Assembly: GCA_015655075.1 (NCBI GenBank)
Contig: JAATFT010000049.1
Coordinates: 1 to 64,000, forward strand
Origin: Clostridiales bacterium
GTDB lineage: Bacteria > Bacillota > Clostridia > Lachnospirales > Lachnospiraceae
DNA: 64,000 nt
Direction: 5' to 3'
Position 1 is the stretch's first letter, and every line of letters begins with the position of its first letter. Shown here in pieces: positions 34,295 through 42,838 of the stretch. Below the pieces are notes generated by a model. It did no database searches. It was given only the letters and a program-made list of their open reading frames with translations, and was not told the DNA's origin. The translations under genes were made by a program, and so were the position numbers.

Positions 34295-35212
34295 ATGAAA
34301 ACAACACAAAAATCTTTACTTAATGTTATGTTATTATGCATGGTGCTTATTGGTGTGGTACTGATACCCACGAAAGCTTATGCAAGTAGTAACAGTGATT
34401 TTGTTATTGAAAACGGAGTTTTGAAAGAGTATAAAGGTACTGGAGGAAACGTCACAATACCAAAAGGAGTAACAAGAATAGATGATTATGCATTTTATGA
34501 GTGCAAAAAATTAACCAGTATTAAAATGCCAGATACGGTTACATCCATTGGATACAGAGCATTTCAATATTGCACCAGCTTAAAGATGATAAAACTGTCT
34601 AATAACATAACAGATATTGATATGGGGGCATTTGCTCAATGCAAAAGTTTAGAGAAGATTGATATTCCGAGCAAGGTAACCTCTATTTATTGGGGAACTT
34701 TTAATGATTGTAAAAAACTCACTGTGATAAAAATTCCAGATAGTGTTATGTTTATTGGTATGGCTGCTTTTGCAGGGTGTTCCAACTTAAAAGTCATTTA
34801 TATACCCGAAAGTGTTACGACAATGGAATTTGAGCCTTTTTCTGGTTGTAGTAAACTTACTATTTATGGACATGAGAATTCTTATGCTCAAACATATGCA
34901 AGTGATAATAAGATACCGTTTAAATTAGCAGACGGACAATATTATAAAGCATTGTTGAAAGAAGTTACAGGTACTAAACAGCTTACAATTAATAAAACAA
35001 AAGGGAAGAACATAGAAATAGTACTTCCTAGTGGACTATCTTCTAAGAATGTAACAGTTACGTATAAGAGCAGTAATACTAAAATGGCTACTGTTTCAAA
35101 AAAAGGTAAGGTCACGGCTAAGAAGAAAAAAGGAACTGCCAAAATAACGATTACAGTTAAAGATAAATATGGAAATAAGAAAATTCTTACGACCAAGATT
35201 ACAGTAAAATAA
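34295..35212 (+). CDS. Secreted leucine-rich-repeat (BspA type) protein
   Basis: A 305-residue exported protein. A signal peptide covers ~1-31 (ending AYAS). Five LRR_5/BspA repeats of ~23 residues cover ~45-190, with phrases such as AFYECKKLTSIKMPDTVTSI. A C-terminal Ig-like (Big2-type) domain with SSNTKMATVSKKGKV covers ~225-305. It may mediate adhesion. AAGGAGG precedes the ATG. It is cargo of the element. Confidence 0.82.
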   Translation: MKTTQKSLLNVMLLCMVLIGVVLIPTKAYASSNSDFVIENGVLKEYKGTGGNVTIPKGVTRIDDYAFYECKKLTSIKMPDTVTSIGYRAFQYCTSLKMIKLSNNITDIDMGAFAQCKSLEKIDIPSKVTSIYWGTFNDCKKLTVIKIPDSVMFIGMAAFAGCSNLKVIYIPESVTTMEFEPFSGCSKLTIYGHENSYAQTYASDNKIPFKLADGQYYKALLKEVTGTKQLTINKTKGKNIEIVLPSGLSSKNVTVTYKSSNTKMATVSKKGKVTAKKKKGTAKITITVKDKYGNKKILTTKITVK

Positions 35213-35234
35213 TTATACAAGAGAGGATGTAACA

Positions 35235-35582
35235 ATGATAATTTATATTCTTATGTTCCTAATTGGTGGGGCAGTTTCTTCATTAACAGGTCTATTCGAT
35301 AATGGAAATTCTATTAGGATTGATACACCACAGCAGTTAATCGGTATGATTGCATTTATCATAGCGATAATAGGCTTATATGGTTTCATAATAAGCCTAT
35401 GGTTTAAGATACTTAGGTTATTTTATCCTAAAGCAAGTAAGAAACGTTTAAGAAGTATAACAGGCAGTATACTTTTCATTTTATTTATTGTGATTTGCTG
35501 TTTTACTGGTATTGGAGCAGTGACACTGTTTTTCATAAAACGTCCACTTGCTAATTTAGTACCGAAAGAGAATGATAGATGA
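35235..35582 (+). CDS. Small membrane protein
   Basis: A 115-residue protein with about three hydrophobic helices (starting MIIYILMFLIGGAVSS). The family is not recognised. It starts 23 nt after the LRR gene with GAGAGGATGTAACA upstream, so it is likely co-transcribed. A terminator-like hairpin with TTTTTTT follows at about 35596-35632. Confidence 0.6.
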   Translation: MIIYILMFLIGGAVSSLTGLFDNGNSIRIDTPQQLIGMIAFIIAIIGLYGFIISLWFKILRLFYPKASKKRLRSITGSILFILFIVICCFTGIGAVTLFFIKRPLANLVPKENDR

Positions 35583-35595
35583 TTACATATGCAAA

Positions 35596-35632
35596 AGGAT
35601 AAGGCTCAAAAAATGGGTCTTATTCTTTTTTT
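35596..35632 (+). terminator. Intrinsic terminator
   Basis: AAGGATAAGGCTC pairs with GGGTCTTATTCTT (with G-U pairs), then a T-run. It ends the LRR/membrane protein unit. Confidence 0.6.
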
Positions 35633-35857
35633 ATGTAAAATTCAATTTTCTGGCGGAGAACCCACTTGCAAGTTATAAAAAGGTATTCTGCCTTATTTTT
35701 TTGTAACATTTGGCTTTGTGTACTGGTAGATTTTTATACAAAAATGATCCCGCAGAGAATGAAAATCCATTAAAAATAGGGCGTAGCAGTGTAATATACT
35801 TGATATTTTTTATTAATGTAGTTCACTTTTATATATTTGATTTAATTTGTAACATAT

Positions 35858-36904
35858 TTATATCTTATTCTCATACTGCTGGTATAAAAATTCTAATCGT
35901 ACTTTGTTAAATTTAGTAGATTTAATCCAACTCTTAAATGATGTTAAATCATTTACTGCCTTATAATTATCATAATGGAGTGTGCAATCTATTGTCCAGT
36001 CTATATACTGTTTATTTAAAAAATCTTCTCCATATTTCTTTATGGTACTTTCTGTATGAGTTCTATTATATTGGTATCCTCTTGCGTTATTTCTAGCTAT
36101 AACAAAATCATCACTGGCTTTACGGTGCATGATTTCATCACATGATAGATAGGTATCATTATGTGGCAGTCTACAATATTTTTCTGAATTTCTGAATTTA
36201 GGATAAAACAATCTTTTACAAGATAAGCATTTGTTAACCTTTTTTTGAATCATAAAATACTTTTGTAAATCTAACATTAAATAGGATAAGGTATCATAAA
36301 TGCTATAAGTGGTATGTGCAATACCATTACTATCTAATTGAATAGAGGCGGTGATTTTAATTTTATTCATTTCTGCCTGTAGAGGACTAAGAAAGGACTG
36401 CTCTTTCTTTAATAATATATCTTCAATATGCTGACGGAGTTTCTTATTTATTAGAATGGATGGTATGTAGGTTGTATGGTCTTTCCAGTCAAAAGATTCT
36501 AAATATATATTTTCTGACAATTCACATAGAATCAAATAAGAAATGAGTTCCATTTGTTTGTTATCTAAATATCCATTGTTTAAATGATGAATAAGCGGAG
36601 TTTGTAATGGTTCAATCAACAAATGAATTGTTTCCTTATTTATTCTATCAGGAAAAATTCCGTATTTAGCGTATTTTTTTAACAATTCAGGATGCGTATT
36701 TTGAATAGAAGATAATGTATCTGTTAATTGAAACGTATTACCAAAGTCACCAACGAATTCAGCTATATCATTAATCATCTTGCTATAATTTATATTAGTT
36801 AAGCTCAACGCATATTTGCCATATTCTATTGCGGTCTCGTCTTTTCCAGAAGAAATAGTAAAATTAGTTTTATTCTCTACTAATATAATTCCATTATTAT
36901 TCAT
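35858..36904 (-). CDS. DUF6076-like zinc-ribbon protein
   Basis: A 348-residue cytoplasmic protein. A putative zinc finger lies at about residues 222-250 (KCLSCKRLFYP ... EKYC), followed by a basic ARGYQYNRTH segment. Such proteins occur in Firmicutes mobile elements; the function is unknown. AAAGGATATTAAT precedes the ATG. It runs opposite to its right-hand neighbour at 37069. Confidence 0.6.
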   Translation of the reverse strand: MNNNGIILVENKTNFTISSGKDETAIEYGKYALSLTNINYSKMINDIAEFVGDFGNTFQLTDTLSSIQNTHPELLKKYAKYGIFPDRINKETIHLLIEPLQTPLIHHLNNGYLDNKQMELISYLILCELSENIYLESFDWKDHTTYIPSILINKKLRQHIEDILLKKEQSFLSPLQAEMNKIKITASIQLDSNGIAHTTYSIYDTLSYLMLDLQKYFMIQKKVNKCLSCKRLFYPKFRNSEKYCRLPHNDTYLSCDEIMHRKASDDFVIARNNARGYQYNRTHTESTIKKYGEDFLNKQYIDWTIDCTLHYDNYKAVNDLTSFKSWIKSTKFNKVRLEFLYQQYENKI

Positions 36905-37068
36905 ATTAATATCCTTTTTATATATATCATTGAAATTAGTAAGCTAAAGCAATATATTAACTTACGGATTTATTTTATCATGTTATTCTCTAGTTGTATA
37001 CGACAACTACTTCATTACAGTTGCTTTGGCTAGCTAGCAAATAATATGAAAAACAAGGAGGAAGTAAA

Positions 37069-37266
37069 ATGACTAATACAGAAATTAAACACTTACTAAA
37101 GAAAGAAAATATTTTAATGTGGCAGGTGGCTAGAGTATTGGAAATTCATGAAACAACTTTTGGTAAATGGTTTAGAGACCCATTGACTAAGGAACAACAA
37201 ATGCAGGTTTTATCAGCTGTTGAGGAAATTAAATTAAACAGGATAAAGCAACAGAAGTACGAATAA
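37069..37266 (+). CDS. Small helix-turn-helix protein
   Basis: A 65-residue protein with an HTH-like core (MWQVARVLEIHETTFGKWF). AAGGAGGAAGTAAA precedes it. Proteins of this kind sit just before Rep/relaxase genes in Lachnospiraceae elements and may regulate them. Confidence 0.65.
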   Translation: MTNTEIKHLLKKENILMWQVARVLEIHETTFGKWFRDPLTKEQQMQVLSAVEEIKLNRIKQQKYE

Positions 37267-37370
37267 GGAGGAGAAAATTATCTGTGACGGATTCCCTTCG
37301 GTTATTAATACAAGCATTTAACGAGGAGGTCTATATACTAAAAGTGACATAACCGTATGGTAAGGATATG

Positions 37371-37413
37371 GCTATAAGGGCGATAATCCTATCGGATTTA
37401 TCTCTCTTATAGC
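37371..37413. repeat. Hairpin, candidate origin of transfer/replication
   Basis: Three nested pairs, GCTATAAG/CTTATAGC, GATAA/TTATC and TCC/GGA, close a TATC loop. It lies 65 nt before the Rep_trans-type gene, where Rep/MOBT proteins commonly nick. No nick sequence is confirmed. Confidence 0.45.
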
Positions 37414-37478
37414 ATATATGTTTATTCATTACGTGAGTGTTGCACTATAGTATAAGTCACTCAAATTGGAGGAGTGTT

Positions 37479-38549
37479 ATGCATACATTTGAAATCATAT
37501 GCAACCTTTCCCCCTATGATTATGACTATCTAAAAAATAATTTGCCAAAACTCGAACCTGTTTCAGAATATGTGGGACGAACCAATTATTATTCTGCAAA
37601 AGGTATTACACAGGTTGAATTAAGAACGAATAGATTCGAATACCAAGGCAGGATGATAAGCAAATACTATCTGGTATTAAGGTGTAATCCCTCGGTGATT
37701 ATGGGAGATAGTAAAGTATTTTTACTGGATATGGATAAGTATAATTCTGATGAAATTATAAAGCGTTTACAAAAACGCTTATACGAAATCAACGAGTTTA
37801 GATATATTCAGATAGATAAATTACCCATACAAGTATTTAGAGCAAACAGGGTTGATATAGCAAAGGATATACAGCTGTTACAACCAAAGATAGCAGTATG
37901 GCTTTGCAACATGTCATTTCCATATAATTACCACAATATGAAACGAAAGCAAATTAATAAAGACCCTAGCATCTTATACTTTGAATCCTGCTGTTTTGCC
38001 AGTGGTTCAAGAGAATTTAATCTATATGATAAATGGATTGCCAGTGTAAATACAGGAAAGATAATTACTTTAGCGGAGGAAAACAGGCTTAAGCATACAT
38101 TTCGTTTGGAGGTTCAAATCAAGAAAAAAGGAGTTGCATACATGGCAAAAAAGTTAACAACAAAAAGGTCTATTGAGCCATATTTAAATAAAGGTTTTTG
38201 CCATGACTATTTAGAAAAAGAAATTCGTCCCGTATTTGGCATACAGAAGTATGTCAGCAGGAGTAAGGCGGTAGATATTATCAATATGAGTCAATTTAAG
38301 ACTTATGAGAAAATTATTATGATATCCATTATTGATATGATAATGCAATTTAAAGGCTTGTATGGGCTGGAAAAAGCAATATCAGATGTAAGTATACATA
38401 CACCGACCCAGTATGGAAACTTACGGTCATTTCGAGAACGTTGGCTTACAAAAATAAGACAATTGGGCATACAACCAATTGTGATACCCGATAATTTTGG
38501 AATTGATGAAATTCCAAGCATATTAGACTTATTAACAAATGAAATTTAG
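37479..38549 (+). CDS. Rep_trans / MOBT-type replication initiator or relaxase
   Basis: A 356-residue protein similar in layout to replication initiation factors of the Rep_trans family, which include Orf20/NicK MOBT relaxases of ICEs. It has early FEIICNLSPYDYDYL and FRANRVDIAKDI segments and C-terminal PTQYGNLRSFRERWL. It likely nicks the element's origin for rolling-circle replication and mobilization. TTGGAGGAGTGTT precedes ATG 37479; the frame opening at 37437 lacks a site. Confidence 0.72.
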   Translation: MHTFEIICNLSPYDYDYLKNNLPKLEPVSEYVGRTNYYSAKGITQVELRTNRFEYQGRMISKYYLVLRCNPSVIMGDSKVFLLDMDKYNSDEIIKRLQKRLYEINEFRYIQIDKLPIQVFRANRVDIAKDIQLLQPKIAVWLCNMSFPYNYHNMKRKQINKDPSILYFESCCFASGSREFNLYDKWIASVNTGKIITLAEENRLKHTFRLEVQIKKKGVAYMAKKLTTKRSIEPYLNKGFCHDYLEKEIRPVFGIQKYVSRSKAVDIINMSQFKTYEKIIMISIIDMIMQFKGLYGLEKAISDVSIHTPTQYGNLRSFRERWLTKIRQLGIQPIVIPDNFGIDEIPSILDLLTNEI

Positions 38550-38562
38550 GAGGAGATATATT

Positions 38563-38868
38563 ATGTTTACAGAAAGAGTTTTTGAATATTTTGATACAGT
38601 AGATTGTTTGGTTGAAAGACAAGATAAGGAAGGATTAGCTTATTTTATTAGTATACGTATTAATGAGCTTATTTCACTCTTGAATACTGTGTTTTCAAAA
38701 AAACTGTCAGATGAAAGAAAAGAAGCAATCATGAATTATATATTAAAATATTCTCTTGATTATAAGCAAGTTCCTTTAGATGAATTAGCAGCAGATCTGT
38801 GCACGTTAATCGGATTTATTGAAATAGCTGAATGTGAGGATAAGGCAGGAGGAATACAGGATGAATAA
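38563..38868 (+). CDS. Hypothetical protein of the element
   Basis: A 101-residue acidic helical protein of unknown function. ATG at 38563 follows AGGAGGAGATATATT. It overlaps the excisionase gene by 8 nt, so the two are translationally linked. Confidence 0.55.
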   Translation: MFTERVFEYFDTVDCLVERQDKEGLAYFISIRINELISLLNTVFSKKLSDERKEAIMNYILKYSLDYKQVPLDELAADLCTLIGFIEIAECEDKAGGIQDE

Positions 38869-39046
38869 GAGTAACTTGATTGATAAAAAAGCGGTCAATA
38901 CTGAAACACTTATGGAAGTATTAGATTGCGGAAGAAAAACTGCCACAGAGATAGGTAACAAGGCAGGAGCAAAAATGTGTGTTGGAAGAAAAATTCTCTG
39001 GAATTTAAAACTCATTCAACAGTATCTTGATACTATTGCTGAATAG
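38861..39046 (+). CDS. Excisionase-like DNA-binding protein
   Basis: A 61-residue protein with a winged-helix-like pattern (TLMEVLDCGRKTATEIGNKAG then GRKILWNL), typical of small excisionases encoded just before Tyr integrases. GCAGGAGGAATACAGG precedes ATG 38861. Confidence 0.7.
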   Translation: MNKSNLIDKKAVNTETLMEVLDCGRKTATEIGNKAGAKMCVGRKILWNLKLIQQYLDTIAE

Positions 39047-39246
39047 CATTAGTCATATATTCATCATTTAGGAAAGGGGATGATATACAAATAATCTTTA
39101 TGAAACCTGTTAACAAGGGATTAGGAACGCCGACCAAAGCAATCTCCTAATCCCACCAGTACAGGAAAGGAATACTCCTGCAAGCTGATTATATCATACA
39201 GGACTATTCCTTTCTACAAATAAATGTCAGAGAGGAATGATTTATT
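39047..39246 (+). other. Excisionase-integrase intergenic region
   Basis: It holds two strong hairpins: GGGATTAGGA/TCTCCTAATCCC at about 39117-39155, and AGGAAAGGAATA/TATTCCTTTCT at about 39164-39217. They may attenuate integrase expression. Confidence 0.5.
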
Positions 39247-40377
39247 ATGGCTAAAAATATGAAAACAAAGGAACTTCCAAAGGGGATTGTATTACGCTCT
39301 GATGGGTTTTATATGGGGAGCTTTTATTATCATGGAGAGAGAAATTGTGTCTATGATAAAGACCTTAAGATTGTGGTTCAAAAACTTGAAGATTTACGCT
39401 ATGAAATGAAACATGGTATGCATGCCAAAGCACAGAATTTATCTCTTAATTCATGGTATGATACATGGATTGAGGATTATAAAAAAAATATGCTTAAGGT
39501 GGGTACATACACTATCTATAAGAACCAATATAACTATTACATCCGCAAGAAATTAGGCAAAAAAATGATTGCTGATATAAGGGCGGAACATATCAATAAG
39601 CTTTACAATGAGTTTGTAGCCAAGAATTTTGCTACTGGCAGCATAAAATTGATTTCTGCCATGTTAAATGGCTGTTTCAAGCAAGCTGAAATGAATGGAA
39701 TTATATCTAAAAATCCAATTCCTCTTGTAAGCATTCCAAAAGGTAAATCAAAAAAAGAACGTATAGTATTTACTGTTGAACAACAGGAATTATTTTTGAA
39801 ATATGCTGAAACAAGTTACTTACATGATTTTTTTCTCTTAGCTCTTATGACTGGCATGCGAAATGGTGAGTTGCGAGGGTTGCAATGGAATGATATTGAT
39901 TTTAAGAAAAGAATGATACATATTAATCATACTCTAGTTTATACGGAGGATAAGGGGCATTTCCTTGATGACCCTAAAACTAGAACATCAAAGAGAGATA
40001 TTCCCATGATAGACAGATGCTATGATTTGTTAAGGCAGTTATATGCAAATTCAAAGGATGAAAATGTAATTAACTTTAATCAGAATGGTTTCGTATTTGA
40101 CTTGCATGACGGAAGTAATATCACAAGGGATAGAGTAACCCTAGAACTTAATAAAATTACTCTTGATATGAAGAATGATGGTATTGAGGTAGGTCATATA
40201 ACTTGCCATTGTTTCAGACATACATTTGCTACCAGAGCTATTGAGCAGGGAATACCGCCACAGGTTTTAAAAACCATATTAGGACACAGCAGTTTAGCTA
40301 TGACAATGGATTTGTATTCGCATGTGCTTCCAAATACTAAATTGGAAGAAATGAAGAAGTTAGCTAATCTATTCTAA
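39247..40377 (+). CDS. int: Tyrosine recombinase/integrase (Tn916 Int-like)
   Basis: A 376-residue integrase. An arm-binding AP2-like N-terminus (residues ~10-60) is followed by a core-binding SAM-like domain (~70-150) and a catalytic domain with R of TGMRNGELRGL, HxxR of CHCFRHTFATRA, H of LGHSSLAMTMDLYSH and the final Tyr. It integrates and, with the excisionase, excises the element. The last gene of the element, it is followed by a hairpin terminator (AGCCATAATTATC paired arms at ~40384-40422) and the arm sites. Confidence 0.93.
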   Translation: MAKNMKTKELPKGIVLRSDGFYMGSFYYHGERNCVYDKDLKIVVQKLEDLRYEMKHGMHAKAQNLSLNSWYDTWIEDYKKNMLKVGTYTIYKNQYNYYIRKKLGKKMIADIRAEHINKLYNEFVAKNFATGSIKLISAMLNGCFKQAEMNGIISKNPIPLVSIPKGKSKKERIVFTVEQQELFLKYAETSYLHDFFLLALMTGMRNGELRGLQWNDIDFKKRMIHINHTLVYTEDKGHFLDDPKTRTSKRDIPMIDRCYDLLRQLYANSKDENVINFNQNGFVFDLHDGSNITRDRVTLELNKITLDMKNDGIEVGHITCHCFRHTFATRAIEQGIPPQVLKTILGHSSLAMTMDLYSHVLPNTKLEEMKKLANLF

Positions 40378-40440
40378 TCAATAAAGCCATAATTATCCCT
40401 GCTATAGAGATAATTATGGCTCATAATATTTACATCAATA

Positions 40441-40464
40441 CTACAACAATTTTACAACAATCTC
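40441..40464. repeat. Integrase arm-type sites, right end
   Basis: CTACAACAATTTTACAACAA carries two arm sites matching those at 29890-29912. Confidence 0.6.
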
Positions 40465-40555
40465 AATAGCACTCCATAATACCTAATGACATGAATGTAT
40501 TGATTTTACTAATGAAATAGCACTCTATGATATTCCATGAAACATAAAATCGAAA

Positions 40556-40570
40556 AGTTTTGTTTTACGT
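40556..40570 (+). repeat. Putative attR core
   Basis: It is identical over 15 bp to 29773-29787. It lies within the 3' tail of the displaced leader RNA. Confidence 0.7.
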
Positions 40571-40638
40571 CAGGAAGGTTACGAACTGACGTTTGTGATT
40601 GGCGCAAGCCTTGACTTGTAAGGGGTTGCAACGTTATT
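40556..40638 (-). ncRNA. Displaced queT leader (chromosomal copy)
   Basis: It has the same architecture as 29773-29856: ACGTCAG/CTGACGT stem (40567-40573 with 40586-40592), TTCG..ACCTTCC loop, GGC/GCC mini-stem (40601-40610) and a conserved AACGTTG 5' part. The stems differ from the other copy by paired changes, showing RNA structure is conserved. It is now cut off from queT by the element. Confidence 0.55.
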
Positions 40639-40666
40639 AGTATACCATGAAAAACAAGGTTGTCAA
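40639..40666 (-). promoter_or_regulatory. Promoter of the displaced leader
   Basis: On the reverse strand, TTGACA (40666-40661), a 16-nt spacer and TATACT (40644-40639) read into the leader. It is probably the original queT promoter. Confidence 0.7.
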
Positions 40667-41009
40667 GCGTTGACTCAATTTCTGACTCAACTTTTAGGAA
40701 ATAAAAGGGAGATAAAAGATTGAGGCGGTTGGTTTAACTTAAACTAATTGATAATTAAGGGGGAAGTATTCCTTTTAAGGGCAAAATAACGTGATACTAA
40801 TTTGCTGTTAGTATAAGAAAAGTACTGTTGTTTTTTAGTACTTATGTTGAGTGGAGCGGATTGCAGTATTATGGATAAATGTGTAGTATAATATTAATTA
40901 ATATATTGATGTTCTTGATTTGAAGTAAAGAATATTTAAAGCATTCAAGAACAATGCCACATATATGTAGCATTGTAAAGAGAGCATCAGAATGGGCTGA
41001 AAGTGATGG

Positions 41010-41138
41010 ATGGCTACATCAAAGGAAGCAGCTTATTTATTGATGGCATTATTAATACATGATATTGGTATGCCGTCACAAGATGCAAAAGAACTTCCTG
41101 AAACTGAACAATTGAAATATATGGTAAAATGCAAATAA
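41010..41138 (+). pseudogene. HD-domain protein fragment
   Basis: A 42-codon frame reading EAAYLLMALLIHDIGMPS, which resembles the His-Asp metal site of HD-domain phosphohydrolases. It lacks the remaining ligands and has no ribosome binding site. It is most likely the remnant of a lost gene. From 40670 to 41009 I see only AT-rich DNA with small hairpins (for example ACAATGC/GCATTGT near 40960). Confidence 0.5.
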
Positions 41139-41189
41139 GGAGTAATCGTGTACAGGGTGTGTTAGCCTCCCGGAAGGGAGGTGGTGTCA

Positions 41190-41288
41190 ATGAATTATGT
41201 TACATATAGTGATTTGTTTACTTTTGTTTTAATGATCATTGCGCTGCTTACCTATTTAAACAATAGGAATAATAAGCATAAAAAATAA
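41190..41288 (+). CDS. Type I toxin, holin-like (Hol_Tox/TxpA-like) peptide
   Basis: A 32-residue peptide: MNYVTYSDLFTFVLMII then ALLTYLNNRNNKHKK. It has one transmembrane helix and a basic tail, the standard form of Firmicute putative holin-like toxins. Its GGGAGG site is buried in a CCTCCC-GGAA-GGGAGG hairpin, and the 5' end can also pair with GGGGGCTAACC beyond the gene. Both features are usual for type I toxin mRNAs. An antisense RNA converges on its 3' end. Confidence 0.8.
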   Translation: MNYVTYSDLFTFVLMIIALLTYLNNRNNKHKK

Positions 41289-41373
41289 CTGCCCCTGACT
41301 TGGCCGGCCTGAGGGCAGTTACTAAACTGTAATTAGGGGGCTAACCATTTTGCGGATGGTTGCTCCTTTTCTT
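41278..41373 (-). ncRNA. Antisense RNA antitoxin of the type I module
   Basis: A strong reverse promoter (TTTACA 41408-41403, 17 nt, TATACT 41385-41380) drives a ~95-nt RNA. It ends in the terminator AACTGCCC/GGGCAGTT (41320-41287) followed by ATTTTTT. It overlaps the last codons and 3' region of the toxin mRNA, as in txpA/RatA and bsrG/SR4 pairs. Confidence 0.75.
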
Positions 41374-41388
41374 ATGTTTAGTATAACA

Positions 41389-41714
41389 TGTTCCCTAATA
41401 AATGTAAAGGAAAATGTGATTTTAAAAGAAAATTGAAAAGAAAATATAGATTGTAAAGGCTCGGATATGTGTTTAAATTTTTGCATATATTTAATAAGGT
41501 AAATCTTCTTATTCCGATATATTCCAAAAAATAGGTGTAAGATTGATCATGATGATTTCTACTAAATTGAATTTTATACCAGCAGCAGATTCTGTACGGC
41601 CACTGAAAATGATGCGAAACAATTATTTGCGATTGGAATATGCCATGCATAAAACAATGGCCTATCAAAGGGCGAATTATTGAAGCTGTGAGGAGATTGC
41701 ACTAATGGCAGTAT
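41389..41714. other. Intergenic DNA with an unsupported short frame
   Basis: A 43-codon frame starting near 41550 (MISTKLNFIPAADSVRPL) lacks a clear ribosome binding site and a recognised family. Otherwise nothing is seen. Confidence 0.3.
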
Positions 41715-41878
41715 TAGAGCGTGTTTGAAAAATCATTGCACCGTTTTGGATGCTCCACTTTGCGTATTCTGCGTCGCGGTTTTGGGAACGTAGCCCCGCT
41801 ACGCTCCCAAAACCGCTTCTTGTCTCCCGCAAAGTGGAGCATCCAGCCCCGGCACAAGCATTTTTCAAACACGCTCTA
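41715..41878. mobile_element. 164-bp MITE-like hairpin element (type 1)
   Basis: The ends are TAGAGCGTGTTTGAAAAAT and its inverted copy. The interior folds into a long hairpin with a CGTAGCCCCGCTACG tip. It has the same length and ends as 51163-51326. No coding capacity is seen, so it must depend on a transposase elsewhere. Confidence 0.8.
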
Positions 41879-42301
41879 GCGCTTTGTATGAGAAAAGAAA
41901 AATGAGAGTAATAGTTAAATAAACATTTAAAGGGGCTGGAAACAGTCCTCTTTTTCTGACTCAATTTTTAGTTGAATTGAGATAAAATAAATGTAAATAA
42001 AGAAATGGGGAGTGGCTGCGTTGAAATGCCGTTACATATTGAAAATTTAAAATGGTATTTTTGTTAAAATCACGACTAGACAAAGGATTTAATAAAGATT
42101 TTGGGTAGAGGTTCAAGTCTAAAAGACCTTAAATTTCATTTTATGGACTTTTAAAGACTTTTCTTGTTATTATTAACTTATATTAAAGGTGTAAGGACTG
42201 TATTGCGCTATTTACATTTGATGATAAATACTTAAATGGTATTATGCTATGTAACCTTTTTCTCTTTGAAATGGTCTAATAAGTAGAAGGGAGGCCAGAA
42301 G
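41879..42301 (+). other. Intergenic with one terminator-like hairpin
   Basis: AGGGGCTG-GAAA-CAGTCCTCTTTTT at about 41932-41955 looks like an intrinsic terminator. The rest is AT-rich leader DNA before the ECF sigma gene. Confidence 0.5.
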
Positions 42302-42838
42302 ATGAATAATATATCGGTACCGATTAATGTAAAAATTGTGGATGAACGAACAAAAAGAATCGTCAGTGACTTGATGGAAAAATATGCAGACAGTGTTTTA
42401 AGGATGTGCTACCTGTATCTGAAAGATTATCATTTGGCAGAAGATGTGACACAGGAAACATTTATCAGAGTCATGAAGAATTATGATAAGTTTAGAAAGG
42501 CATCTTCCGTAAAAACATGGATTATGCGGATTGCTATTAATCTTTGCAAGAATCAGGTGAAAACCTGGTGGTATAAGAGACAGAACTTTGATGATATTCC
42601 AGAAATAGCATATGATGCATGCTATGACGGTTTTGTGGATAGGCAGGAATTATTTAATGTGATAAATAAGTTGTCGCCGAAGCATAAAGAAATTATATTG
42701 CTGTATTATTATCAAGAAATGTCAGTATCTGAAATTGCAGAAGTATTGAAATTAAAGGGATCAGCTGTAAAGGTTAGATTGTTTCGGGCAAGGGAGCAGC
42801 TAAAATTGAATTTTACGGAGGACGAACAGTATGAATGA
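42302..42838 (+). CDS. ECF-type RNA polymerase sigma factor
   Basis: A 178-residue sigma factor. Region 2 at ~25-95 has LAEDVTQETFIRVMKNYDKF. Region 4 at ~120-172 has EIILLYYYQEMSVSEIAEVLKLKGSAVK. AAGGGAGGCCAGAAG precedes the ATG. It overlaps the next gene by 8 nt, so sigma and partner are co-translated. Confidence 0.9.
   Translation: MNNISVPINVKIVDERTKRIVSDLMEKYADSVLRMCYLYLKDYHLAEDVTQETFIRVMKNYDKFRKASSVKTWIMRIAINLCKNQVKTWWYKRQNFDDIPEIAYDACYDGFVDRQELFNVINKLSPKHKEIILLYYYQEMSVSEIAEVLKLKGSAVKVRLFRAREQLKLNFTEDEQYE

Larger units (their letters stand above)
29773..40570. mobile_element. Integrative mobilizable element with PARIS-like defence cargo
   Basis: AGTTTTGTTTTACGT occurs as a direct repeat at 29773-29787 and 40556-40570 and is the likely attL/attR core. 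Arm-type sites (TACAACAATT twice) lie inside each end, at 29890-29912 and 40441-40464. The element encodes a Tn916-like integrase and excisionase at the right end, a Rep_trans/MOBT-type protein, regulators and cargo. It has no FtsK/TcpA coupling protein or type IV secretion genes, so it would need a helper to transfer. Total length is about 10.8 kb. Confidence 0.82.

Noticed and set aside
37479-38549. Evidence for a self-transmissible ICE
   Set aside because: No coupling protein, VirB4-like ATPase or other transfer genes between the att repeats; mobilizable element is the safer call.
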